Shown: one piece after another, positions 1 to 6,616 of the stretch
How the letters are laid out: every line of letters starts with the position of its first letter
How positions within the stretch are numbered: position 1 is the first letter of the stretch
Assembly: GCA_900555855.1 (NCBI GenBank)
Contig: USML01000094.1
Span: 1-6,616, forward strand
DNA: 6,616 bases
Reading direction: 5' to 3'
From: an uncultured Eubacteriales bacterium
GTDB taxonomy: Bacteria > Bacillota > Clostridia > Oscillospirales > Butyricicoccaceae
Translations under genes and position numbers: made by a program
The notes under the pieces: model-generated
What the model saw: only the letters and a program-made list of their open reading frames with translations
What the model was told of the DNA's origin: nothing
The model's database searches: none

Positions 1-10
1 TCCCACCACC

Positions 11-182
11 CCTTGCCTCCCCTGTGTAAGGGGAGGTGCTGAGCGAATGCGAAGCGGAGGGGTTGTAGGTCTGGCGCAGGAGACGGTTGCCTGTAACCGG
101 AAGCCCGTTCCTATCCGATACCCACAACCCCTCAGTCAGGGCCTGCGGCCCTGCCAGCTCCCCTTACACAGGGGAGCCAAGG
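11..182. repeat. Interrupted inverted-repeat element (REP/MITE-like) downstream of eno
   Basis: This 172-bp non-coding element has near-identical inverted ends: 11-35 and the complement of 158-182 match at 24 of 25 positions, differing only at the sixth base. The weaker match continues outward on both sides (a CACCA motif near 5-9 and its complement near 185-189). The inner ends of the arms also match, with GAGGGGTTGT at 57-66 and its complement at 124-133. A 57-bp centre (67-123) separates the arms. Each arm has a hairpin with a 7-bp CTCCCCT/AGGGGAG stem and a 5-base loop. The right arm adds a 7-bp stem with a 3-base loop (CAGGGCC-GCA-GGCCCTG, 138-154), and the centre has a 5-bp hairpin (84-99). 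From memory, very similar units recur between genes in Oscillospiraceae-type genomes; copy number cannot be tested here. It carries no transposase and no credible gene. It begins 36 bp after the eno stop and could shape the 3' end of the glycolytic mRNA. Confidence 0.8.
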
Positions 183-218
183 TGCTGGTGAACGGCCGCC
201 TGTTCCTTCTTCCTTTGC

Positions 219-1568
<1,350 letters not shown>

Positions 1569-3086
1569 TTATTTCGATCCCGCACAAAGCAGGGAGCGCC
1601 CTGTCATCTCCGGGGGCTGGGGCAGGCCCAGCAGGGCCAGCATGGTAGGCGCCAGGTCGCACAGCGCGCCGTCATGGATGGTCTCGCCGCCGCCCACCAG
1701 TAAAACGGGGACGGGGTTCGTGGTGTGCTGGGTGAAGGGGACGCCGTCCTTCTCCATACATTCGGCGTTGCCGTGGTCCGCGGTGATGATGGCCCGGCCG
1801 CCGGCCCGCGCAATGGCAGCCAGCACCCGTCCCACGCAGGTGTCCACCGTTTCCACCGCCCGGACGGCGGCAGAAAAGACGCCGGTGTGCCCCACCATAT
1901 CGCAGTTGGCAAAGTTCAGGATGATCACATCATAGCGGTCGCTCTCGATGCGGCGAACGCATTCCTCCGCCACCGCAAAGGCGCTCATCTCCGGCTGCAG
2001 GTCGTAGGTGGCCACCTTGGGGGAGGGGATCAGCGCCCGATCCTCGCCGGGGAAGGTCCGCTCCTCTCCACCGTTGAAGAAAAAGGTCACATGGGCATAT
2101 TTTTCCGTCTCGGCGATGCGCAGCTGCGTCAGCCCATGCCGGGCGATCCATTCGCCGAAAATATGGGTCAGGACCTCCGGGCGGAAGGCCACCTCCACAT
2201 GGGGCATGGTCGCGTCATATTGGGTAAAGCAGACGAAATGGGGCTTCACCGCGCCGTTTTCCCGGGAAAAGCCGTCGAAGGCATCATCGCACAGGGCGCG
2301 GGTCAGCTCCCGGGCCCGGTCGGGCCGGAAGTTGAAGAAGATCACGCTGTCCTGCGGGCGGACGGTCTGCCCGCCCCGGATCATCACCGGCCGGAAAAAC
2401 TCGTCGGTGACGCCCGCTTCATAGGAAGCGGTGATGGCGGCTTCCGCGCTTTCCGCCTGCGGCGCTCCTCCGGAGACCAGCGCGTCATAGGCCAGCTGCA
2501 GCCGGTCCCAGCGCTTGTCCCGGTCCATGGCATAAAACCGGCCGGCGACGACGCCCATGCACCCGCCGGTCTCCGCCAGCCGCTGCTCCAGCCGCCGCAG
2601 GTAGCCCCTGCCGCTCTCCGGCGGGGTGTCCCTTCCGTCCAGAAAGCTGTGGACACAGGGCCGCACGCCCTCCCTGCGGCAAAGCTCCAGCAGGGCAAAC
2701 AGATGGTCGATATGGCTGTGGACGCCGCCATCGGACAGCAGGCCCATCAAATGGACCGTACCGCCCTGCTCCCTTGCCTGGCGAACGGCCCGCAGCAAAA
2801 CAGGGTTTTCAAAAAAATCGCCGTCCCGGATGGATTTTGTGATGCGGGTCAGCTCCTGATAGACCACCCGGCCTGCACCGATGTTGGTGTGGCCCACCTC
2901 GCTGTTGCCCATCTGTCCCTCCGGCAGACCCACCGCCAGGCCGGAGCATTCCAGCAGGGCATGGGGGCAGCTTGCAAACAGCCCGTCCAAAACAGGCGTC
3001 CGCGCCGCGGTGACCGCGTTGGCCGGGCCGGCAGGCGCCTTGCCCCAGCCGTCCAGGATCATCAGGATCAACGGTTTATGCTTCAT
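1569..3086 (-). CDS. gpmI: 2,3-bisphosphoglycerate-independent phosphoglycerate mutase
   Basis: Interconverts 3- and 2-phosphoglycerate using a phosphoserine intermediate and two metal ions (usually Mn2+); a member of the alkaline phosphatase superfamily. The 505 residues match the family's usual length of about 510. Visible in order are [10 protein letters not shown] with metal ligand Asp12, the catalytic Ser62 in [14 protein letters not shown], His123 in GGVHSH, GRDTPP with Asp153, [13 protein letters not shown] (181-193), FRPDRARE with Arg254 and Arg257, [13 protein letters not shown] with Lys329, [12 protein letters not shown] with Asp396 and His400, TADHGN with Asp437 and His438, and TQHTTNPVP with His454. 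The ligand set for both metals is intact. I chose the ATG at 3086 because [10 protein letters not shown] should follow within a few residues; an upstream ATG at 3116 would add ten unconserved residues deep inside tpiA. The start overlaps the end of tpiA by 11 bp, suggesting translational coupling. No fault is seen in the frame. Confidence 0.97.
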   Translation of the reverse strand: MKHKPLILMILDGWGKAPAGPANAVTAARTPVLDGLFASCPHALLECSGLAVGLPEGQMGNSEVGHTNIGAGRVVYQELTRITKSIRDGDFFENPVLLRAVRQAREQGGTVHLMGLLSDGGVHSHIDHLFALLELCRREGVRPCVHSFLDGRDTPPESGRGYLRRLEQRLAETGGCMGVVAGRFYAMDRDKRWDRLQLAYDALVSGGAPQAESAEAAITASYEAGVTDEFFRPVMIRGGQTVRPQDSVIFFNFRPDRARELTRALCDDAFDGFSRENGAVKPHFVCFTQYDATMPHVEVAFRPEVLTHIFGEWIARHGLTQLRIAETEKYAHVTFFFNGGEERTFPGEDRALIPSPKVATYDLQPEMSAFAVAEECVRRIESDRYDVIILNFANCDMVGHTGVFSAAVRAVETVDTCVGRVLAAIARAGGRAIITADHGNAECMEKDGVPFTQHTTNPVPVLLVGGGETIHDGALCDLAPTMLALLGLPQPPEMTGRSLLCAGSK

Positions 3087-3855
3087 TCTGATTCGCCGCC
3101 TCGATGATTCTTCCAAAGCTTTCTGCGTTCATGGATGCGCCGCCGATGAGCCCGCCGTCCACATCCGGCTGGGCCAGCAGCTCAAAGGCGTTGCTGGTGT
3201 TCATGCTGCCGCCGTAGAGGATGGAAACGCTGCGGGCGGCCCGTGCGCCGTAATTCTGCCGCAGCACCTCCCGGATAGAGGCATTGACCTCGTTGGCCTG
3301 CCGGGCCGTGGCGGTATAGCCGGTGCCGATGGCCCAGATGGGCTCGTAGGCAACGGAGACCCGCCGCACCTGCTCCAGCATGACGCCCCGCATGGCGGTC
3401 TTGACCTGCATCCGCACCATGTCCAGCGTCACGCCGTTGTCCCGCATCTCCAGCGTCTCGCCCACGCAGATAATGGGGCGCAGACCGGCCCGCAGGGCGG
3501 CCAGCACCTTCTGGTTGACGATCTGGTCGGTCTCGCCAAAATCCCGCCGCCGCTCGCTGTGGCCGATGATGACATATTTCACGCCGGCCTCCGCCAGCAT
3601 ATCGCAGGAGATCTCGCCGGTATAGGCCCCGGCGGCTTCATAATGACAGTTCTGCGCGCCGATGGCGATCTTGGTGCCCCGGGCGGCCTTCACCGCCGCC
3701 GGGATCTGCAGAAAGGGCACGCAGAGAATGGCGTCGCACCATTTGGCCCGGGCGACCAGCGGCTTGAGCTCGGTGATAAAGGCCCGGGCTGCCTCGGCGT
3801 TCAGGTTCATTTTCCAGTTGCCGACGATCAGCGTCTTCCGATATCTCAGGTTCAT
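3076..3855 (-). CDS. tpiA: Triose-phosphate isomerase
   Basis: Cytoplasmic TIM-barrel enzyme that interconverts dihydroxyacetone phosphate and glyceraldehyde 3-phosphate. The 259 residues are slightly above the family's usual 250. Visible landmarks are VGNWKMN (11-17) with substrate-binding Asn13 and Lys15, [10 protein letters not shown] (94-103) with the catalytic His99, [11 protein letters not shown] (169-179) with the catalytic Glu171 and the flexible phosphate-gripping loop 6, LYGGSMN (213-219) and GGLIGGAS (234-241), which bind phosphate. The residue right after the loop tip is Tyr180 where Lys is common, a small variation in the loop hinge. It starts 12 bp after the pgk stop and its stop overlaps the gpmI start, so it is the second gene of a tightly packed operon. 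Confidence 0.98.
   Translation of the reverse strand: MNLRYRKTLIVGNWKMNLNAEAARAFITELKPLVARAKWCDAILCVPFLQIPAAVKAARGTKIAIGAQNCHYEAAGAYTGEISCDMLAEAGVKYVIIGHSERRRDFGETDQIVNQKVLAALRAGLRPIICVGETLEMRDNGVTLDMVRMQVKTAMRGVMLEQVRRVSVAYEPIWAIGTGYTATARQANEVNASIREVLRQNYGARAARSVSILYGGSMNTSNAFELLAQPDVDGGLIGGASMNAESFGRIIEAANQNEA
3099..3102 (-). promoter_or_regulatory. Ribosome-binding site of gpmI, inside tpiA
   Basis: GAGG followed by CGG lies in the last codons of tpiA, 12 bases before the gpmI ATG at 3086. The spacing is longer than ideal. Together with the 11-bp overlap it suggests ribosomes finishing tpiA re-initiate at gpmI. It supports the 3086 start over the upstream ATG at 3116. Confidence 0.5.
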
Positions 3856-3867
3856 AGGTTCCTTTCT
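3856..3867 (-). promoter_or_regulatory. pgk-tpiA junction with tpiA ribosome-binding site
   Basis: The whole 12-bp gap reads AGAAAGGAACCT on the coding strand. AAGGA serves as the Shine-Dalgarno with a short spacer of about 4 bases before the tpiA ATG at 3855. It directly follows the pgk TGA, so coupling of the two genes is likely. There is no room for a separate promoter. Confidence 0.65.
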
Positions 3868-5064
3868 TCAGTCCGCATCTTCCAGGCAGGCGATGCCGGG
3901 CAGCTCCATTCCCTGCAGGAATTCCAGGGAGGCGCCGCCGCCGGTGGAGATATGGGTCACCTTCCGGGCAAAGCCCAGCTGGTCCACCGCGGCTGCGCTG
4001 TCGCCGCCGCCGATGATGGAAACGCCCTTGGAATTGGCCACCGCCGTGGCGATGGCGCGGGTGCCCACGGCGAACTTGGGCATTTCAAAGACGCCCGCCG
4101 GGCCGTTCCAGACCACGGTGCGGGCCTGCTCGATGATGGCGGTATATTTTTCAATGGTACGGGGGCCGATGTCCATGCCCATCCAGCCGTCGGGGATCTG
4201 ACCGGAGGGGACGCACATGGTATTGGCGTCATTGGCAAAGCGGTCGGCCACGATATTGTCCTCCGGCAGCAGCAAACGGGAGCCCACCTGCCGGGCCTTT
4301 TCCTCCAGGCCGGAGACGGTCTCCAGCATGGCGTCGTTGCAGAGGGAATCGCCGATGGAGCCGCCGGCGGCCTTCTGGAAGGTATAAGACATGCCCCCCA
4401 GGATCAGCACCGTGTCGCAGTGCTCCATGAGCAGCCGCTCGATCAGGCCCAGCTTTTCGTCCACCTTGGCGCCGCCCAAAATGGCCACGAAGGGATGCTC
4501 CGGAGCCTCCATGGCCTTGCCCATGACGGTGATCTCCTTCTCGATGAGGAAGCCGCAGACGGCGGGCAGGAAGGCAGCGATGCCGGCGGTGGAGGCGTGG
4601 GCCCGGTGGGCCGTGCCGAAGGCGTCGTTCACATAGATCTCCGCCATGGAGGCAAGCTCCCGGGCGAAGGCGGGGTCGTTTTTCTCCTCTTCCGGACGGA
4701 AGCGGATGTTTTCCAGCAGCATGACCTGGCCCGGCTTCAGGGCCGCGGCCATAGCCTTGGCCTGGGGGCCGACGATGTCCTCCGCCAGCGGCACAGGCAG
4801 CTTGAGAAACTCCTCCAGCCGGCGGGCCACGGGCTTCAGGCTCATTTTGGGGTTGACCTTGCCCTTGGGACGGCCCAGATGGGAGCACAGGATCACAGCA
4901 GCATTCTTTTCCAACAGATAGCGGATGGTGGGCAGCGCGCCGCGGATGCGGATATCATCGGTGATCTCTCCGTTGTCATCCAGCGGAACATTGAAGTCGC
5001 AGCGAACAAATACTTTTTTCCCGGAAACATCGATGTCCGCAACGGACTTCTTGTGGTAATTCAT
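3868..5064 (-). CDS. pgk: Phosphoglycerate kinase
   Basis: Transfers the acyl phosphate of 1,3-bisphosphoglycerate to ADP, giving 3-phosphoglycerate and ATP, in the cytoplasm. The 398 residues are the normal bacterial length. The N-terminal, phosphoglycerate-binding domain shows VRCDFNVP (20-27), SHLGRPKG (61-68), LLENIRF (116-122) and NDAFGTAHRAHAST (146-159). The C-terminal nucleotide domain shows ILGGAKVDEK (195-204), LGGMSYTF (222-229), VVWNGPAGVFE (317-327), the nucleotide-phosphate loop IGGGDSAAA (351-359) and STGGGASLEF (373-382). The ATG at 5064 follows GAGGA with an 8-base spacer and gives the usual N-terminus. It is the first gene of the operon, about 52 bases downstream of the predicted transcript start. 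No gap gene precedes it. Confidence 0.98.
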   Translation of the reverse strand: MNYHKKSVADIDVSGKKVFVRCDFNVPLDDNGEITDDIRIRGALPTIRYLLEKNAAVILCSHLGRPKGKVNPKMSLKPVARRLEEFLKLPVPLAEDIVGPQAKAMAAALKPGQVMLLENIRFRPEEEKNDPAFARELASMAEIYVNDAFGTAHRAHASTAGIAAFLPAVCGFLIEKEITVMGKAMEAPEHPFVAILGGAKVDEKLGLIERLLMEHCDTVLILGGMSYTFQKAAGGSIGDSLCNDAMLETVSGLEEKARQVGSRLLLPEDNIVADRFANDANTMCVPSGQIPDGWMGMDIGPRTIEKYTAIIEQARTVVWNGPAGVFEMPKFAVGTRAIATAVANSKGVSIIGGGDSAAAVDQLGFARKVTHISTGGGASLEFLQGMELPGIACLEDAD

Positions 5065-5072
5065 AATAATTG

Positions 5073-5077
5073 TCCTC
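5073..5077 (-). promoter_or_regulatory. Ribosome-binding site of pgk
   Basis: GAGGA lies 8 bases before the pgk ATG at 5064, ideal spacing. It sits in an AT-rich leader after the promoter and the palindrome. Confidence 0.8.
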
Positions 5078-5096
5078 GCATTCTGTCTCTCATTTT

Positions 5097-5118
5097 TTGT
5101 GGGAGTTTACCCCCGCAA
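5097..5118. promoter_or_regulatory. Imperfect 22-bp palindrome at the predicted start of the pgk transcript
   Basis: Nine of the eleven symmetric base pairs match. The + strand begins TTGTGGGAG and ends CCCCCGCAA. It starts 4 bases after the -10 box and covers the expected +1 (about 5116-5118). As RNA it can fold as GGGGG-UAAA-CUCCC (5114-5101), a 5-bp stem with one G-U pair and a tetraloop, extended across one mismatch by UUG/CAA. It could therefore be a repressor operator in DNA or a stem-loop at the mRNA 5' end. The ends recall half of a Rex site, but the overall length is 4 bp too long for the standard 18-bp Rex operator. Confidence 0.55.
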
Positions 5119-5122
5119 GGTC

Positions 5123-5151
5123 ATTATAGTATGCCTGCCCTGTTTTTTCAA
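5123..5151 (-). promoter_or_regulatory. Sigma-A-type promoter of the pgk-tpiA-gpmI-eno operon
   Basis: The -35 box TTGAAA (5151-5146) matches the consensus at five of six positions. The -10 box TATAAT (5128-5123) is perfect. The spacer is the optimal 17 bp. Transcription should begin near 5116-5118, giving a leader of about 52 bases before pgk. This is a strong housekeeping-type promoter, as expected for an abundant glycolytic operon. Confidence 0.88.
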
Positions 5152-5221
5152 CCCGGCAAGGCTGACTTCTAACGAAGAACGCGAATTTTTGTAGATTTTT
5201 CTGAAAAAACGGCTTTTTTTT
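5143..5221. other. Phased A/T tracts upstream of the pgk promoter (possible bent DNA)
   Basis: Single-base A or T runs of five to eight lie at 5186-5190, 5196-5200, 5204-5209 and 5214-5221, with centres about 10, 8.5 and 11 bp apart. A further T6 run (5143-5148), overlapping the -35 box, is about four helical turns from the first. Tracts repeated with the helical period bend DNA. They stand out against the GC-rich surroundings. A role in activating the promoter is inference; some may instead belong to the trmL terminator. Confidence 0.45.
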
Positions 5222-5236
5222 GAACTTTTCTGCCGC
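5204..5236 (-). terminator. Weak candidate terminator after trmL
   Basis: On the transcript, GCGGC (5236-5232) can pair with GCCGU (5213-5209), a 5-bp stem including one G-U pair, around an 18-base loop. A run of U residues (5209-5204) follows. The large loop makes it weak, and an alternative A-U stem around GCCG also exists. The position, 27 bases past the trmL stop and upstream of a strong promoter, is where a terminator would be expected. Confidence 0.3.
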
Positions 5237-5253
5237 AAACATAAGGTTTGGCC

Positions 5254-5273
5254 CAGTCCGGCTCAGTCCGGCC
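5254..5273. repeat. Tandem 10-bp duplication across the trmL stop codon
   Basis: CAGTCCGGCT (5254-5263) is followed directly by CAGTCCGGCC (5264-5273), matching at nine of ten bases. The trmL TGA (5265-5263) spans the junction of the two copies. It looks like a small slippage duplication at the 3' end of the gene. Confidence 0.6.
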
Positions 5274-5754
5274 GGCCCGTCAGCGCGCCCGTTGCCTGCA
5301 GGCCGGCAAAGTCCTGCTGCCGCAGCACCTCATAGGCCATCACCGCCACCGCGTTGGAAAGATTCAGGCACCGGGCGCCCTCCCGCATGGGGATGCGCAC
5401 CGTCCGCGCATAGTCCGCCGCCAGAAGCGGCTCCGGCAGGCCGTGGGTCTCCTTGCCGAAGAGCAGCCAGGCGTCGTCGCCGTAGCGGGCCTGGGTATAG
5501 GCCTGGGCCCCCTTGGAGGTGGCCATCCAGGGCCGGACCTGGGGATGCGCCGCCCGAAAGGCCTGCCAGCTGCCGTAATAAAACACCTGCAGCATGCTCC
5601 AATAATCCAGCCCCGCCCGCTTGAGCCAGCGGTCCTCGATGGAAAAGCCCATAGGGCCGATCAGGTGCAGCTCCGCCCCCGTCACCGCGCAGGTGCGGGA
5701 AATATTGCCGGTATTCTGCGGGATCTCCGGCTCCAGCAAAACGATATGCAGCAT
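5263..5754 (-). CDS. trmL: tRNA (cytidine(34)-2'-O)-methyltransferase, SPOUT family
   Basis: Predicted to methylate the 2'-OH of the wobble nucleotide 34 of certain leucine tRNAs using S-adenosylmethionine, acting in the cytoplasm as a dimer. The 163 residues are close to the family's usual 155-160 and cover a bare SPOUT domain with its C-terminal trefoil knot. Landmarks are PEIPQNTGNISRTC (9-22), LLFGKETHGLPE (97-108) and the knot segment IPMREGARCLNLSNAVAV (121-138), close to the family pattern IPM-RSLNLSN. The start ATG at 5754 is 2 bp after the upstream polymerase stop and has a Shine-Dalgarno inside that gene, so the pair is co-transcribed. No functional link between the two is evident. 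Other SPOUT tRNA methyltransferases are possible, but length and motifs favour TrmL. Confidence 0.93.
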   Translation of the reverse strand: MLHIVLLEPEIPQNTGNISRTCAVTGAELHLIGPMGFSIEDRWLKRAGLDYWSMLQVFYYGSWQAFRAAHPQVRPWMATSKGAQAYTQARYGDDAWLLFGKETHGLPEPLLAADYARTVRIPMREGARCLNLSNAVAVMAYEVLRQQDFAGLQATGALTGRPD

Positions 5755-5756
5755 AG

Positions 5757-6616
5757 TTACGGTTCCTCTTCCTCCTCGTCCGCATCCTTCAGGGCGATGC
5801 CGAGGTCGTTGTCCATGAGCCCTGCGGAATGGATGGCGCCCCGGCCGTATTTCTGCCGGATGGCGTCCACCGTCTGCTCCAGCTGCTCCCGGCGCTGCCG
5901 CCGGGCCCGCCCCGCCTCATCAAAGAGCATCAGCTGCTCGTTCTCCTCCTCCGGAGAGACCAGGCTCTGCCCAGTGACGGTGAGCATCCGGATGGGCTTG
6001 TTCAGATCCCAGTTGTCCCGCAGCAGCGCAAGGCTGGTCTCCGTCAGGACGGAGGCCAAATGGGTGGGCCGCTCCAGCCGCTTCTGCCGGGTGATGACCC
6101 GCAGGGCGGGATCCTTGATGGTGAGCTGGACCGTGCGGCATTTCAGCCCGCTCCGGCGCAGCCGCTCCGCCACCTCCTCAGAAAGGGCCTGCAGGCCCTT
6201 GCGGGCGTCGCTCTCCCCCAGAAGATCCCGGCGGAAGGTCATGCCGTTGCCCACGGAGCGCACCGTGTGCTTTTCATAAATGGAAGCCACCGGGCTCTCG
6301 TCCAGGCCGTTGGCATAGTCCCAGATCTGCTCTCCCAGCTTGCCCAGCCGGCGGGAAAGGGTCTCCCGCGGGGCCAGCGCCAGCTGGCCGATGGTATGGA
6401 TGCCCAGCGAGGCCAGCGTCAGCCGGGAGGCGCCGCCCACGAACAGAAGGGCATCTACCGGCTTGGGCCACACCAGCCAGGTCATATCCTCCCGGCCGAT
6501 GACGGTGGTGGCGTCGGGCTTTTTGTGGTCAGAGCCCAGCTTGGCAAAGATCTTGTTGAAGGAGACGCCCACGGAGATGGTCAGCCCTGTCTCCTCCCGA
6601 ACCTCCCGGCGCAGCC
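5757..6616 (-). CDS. dinB: Y-family DNA polymerase (DinB/Pol IV-like), C-terminal part, cut by the window edge
   Basis: Error-prone translesion polymerase acting at stalled forks; only the last 285 residues are in the window and the frame stays open to the edge. The visible part begins in the palm with LTISVGVSFNKIFAKLGSD followed by KKPD (11-34), a strong Y-family signature. A thumb with helix-hairpin-helix-like sequence follows (about 54-82), then the little-finger domain (about 115-220). QLMLF (227-231) fits the beta-clamp-binding motif QLxLF, followed by a basic RARRQRREQ stretch and an unusual acidic tail DADEEEEEP. The catalytic Asp/Glu residues lie upstream, outside the window, so activity cannot be judged. 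An in-frame GTG at 6572 lies inside the conserved palm segment and is not the real start. The extension beyond the clamp motif resembles the longer Firmicutes Y-family proteins. It leads a probable two-gene unit with trmL. Confidence 0.92.
   Translation of the reverse strand, partial: LRREVREETGLTISVGVSFNKIFAKLGSDHKKPDATTVIGREDMTWLVWPKPVDALLFVGGASRLTLASLGIHTIGQLALAPRETLSRRLGKLGEQIWDYANGLDESPVASIYEKHTVRSVGNGMTFRRDLLGESDARKGLQALSEEVAERLRRSGLKCRTVQLTIKDPALRVITRQKRLERPTHLASVLTETSLALLRDNWDLNKPIRMLTVTGQSLVSPEEENEQLMLFDEAGRARRQRREQLEQTVDAIRQKYGRGAIHSAGLMDNDLGIALKDADEEEEEP
5763..5768 (-). promoter_or_regulatory. Ribosome-binding site of trmL inside the polymerase tail codons
   Basis: GAGGAA, the last two Glu codons of the upstream polymerase, places AGGA 9 bases before the trmL ATG at 5754. 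The preceding GAG/GAA codons (up to 5777) extend the purine-rich tract. It supports this trmL start. Confidence 0.7.

Noticed and set aside
158..176. Standard intrinsic terminator for eno at the first hairpin of the repeat
   Set aside because: The 7-bp stem is good but is followed by GC-rich sequence with no U-run, so a canonical terminator cannot be claimed.
1869..1916. Cys395 next to metal ligand Asp396 in gpmI ([10 protein letters not shown]), instead of the Pro seen in Bacillus
   Set aside because: The position varies between Pro, Gly and Cys in the family as I know it, and all metal ligands are intact.
3087..3116. Upstream ATG for gpmI at 3116
   Set aside because: It would add ten unconserved Arg/Ser-rich residues before the conserved N-terminus and deepen the overlap with tpiA. 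The ATG at 3086 fits the family.
5097..5118. Rex operator reading of the palindrome
   Set aside because: The outer TTGTG and CGCAA resemble Rex half-sites, but the spacing is 4 bp too long and the inner bases do not match. It is kept only as an unassigned palindrome.
2881..5172. 763-codon plus-strand frame opposite pgk, tpiA and the start of gpmI
   Set aside because: It is codon-aligned with the well-supported pgk and tpiA genes and open only because they avoid TTA, CTA and TCA. Its sequence is a low-complexity Gly/Ala/His-rich mirror with no recognisable domain.
5248..6279. 343-codon plus-strand frame opposite trmL and the polymerase
   Set aside because: Its residues are Ser/Arg-rich and match no family I know, whereas the opposite strand encodes clear SPOUT and Y-family signatures.

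Overview
The window is a GC-rich stretch of bacterial chromosome. All six genes that can be supported lie on the minus strand, so transcription runs from high to low coordinates. The layout, the protein signatures, the lower-glycolysis cluster and the type of repeat at the left edge suggest a GC-rich member of the Clostridia, probably gut-associated and Oscillospiraceae/Flavonifractor-like. The lineage is inferred from memory of such genomes; no search was run.

In transcription order: (1) positions 6616-5757 hold the C-terminal 285 residues of a Y-family DNA polymerase (DinB/Pol IV type). Its N-terminal part, including the catalytic carboxylates, lies outside the window. (2) Two bases further on is trmL (5754-5263), a SPOUT tRNA wobble-base 2'-O-methyltransferase. 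Its Shine-Dalgarno sequence lies inside the codons for the acidic C-terminal tail of the polymerase. (3) The 198-bp gap 5262-5065 separates this pair from the glycolytic operon. It holds a weak candidate terminator, a set of A/T tracts about one helical turn apart, a near-consensus sigma-A promoter (TTGAAA-17-TATAAT), an imperfect 22-bp palindrome at the predicted transcript start, and a good ribosome-binding site.

(4) Positions 5064-219 form a compact lower-glycolysis operon, pgk-tpiA-gpmI-eno. Together the enzymes convert 1,3-bisphosphoglycerate to phosphoenolpyruvate, with triose-phosphate isomerase feeding dihydroxyacetone phosphate into the line. pgk and tpiA are 12 bp apart, tpiA and gpmI overlap by 11 bp, and gpmI and eno are 42 bp apart. 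The gap gene and a CggR-type regulator, often found at the head of such operons in Firmicutes, are absent here: the promoter is immediately upstream of pgk. The eno start region lies in the loop of a potential 9-bp A/U-rich hairpin.

(5) Downstream of eno (positions 1-218) there is no gene. Most of this stretch is one large interrupted inverted repeat (about 11-182) built from several hairpins, with nearly identical 25-bp ends. It resembles the dispersed non-coding repeats common in GC-rich gut Clostridia.

The coding content is core metabolism plus one repair and one tRNA-modification gene. I see no previously undescribed multi-gene system. The points worth a second look are non-coding: the repeat element after eno, the palindrome at the start of the pgk transcript, the eno start-codon loop, and the phased A-tracts.
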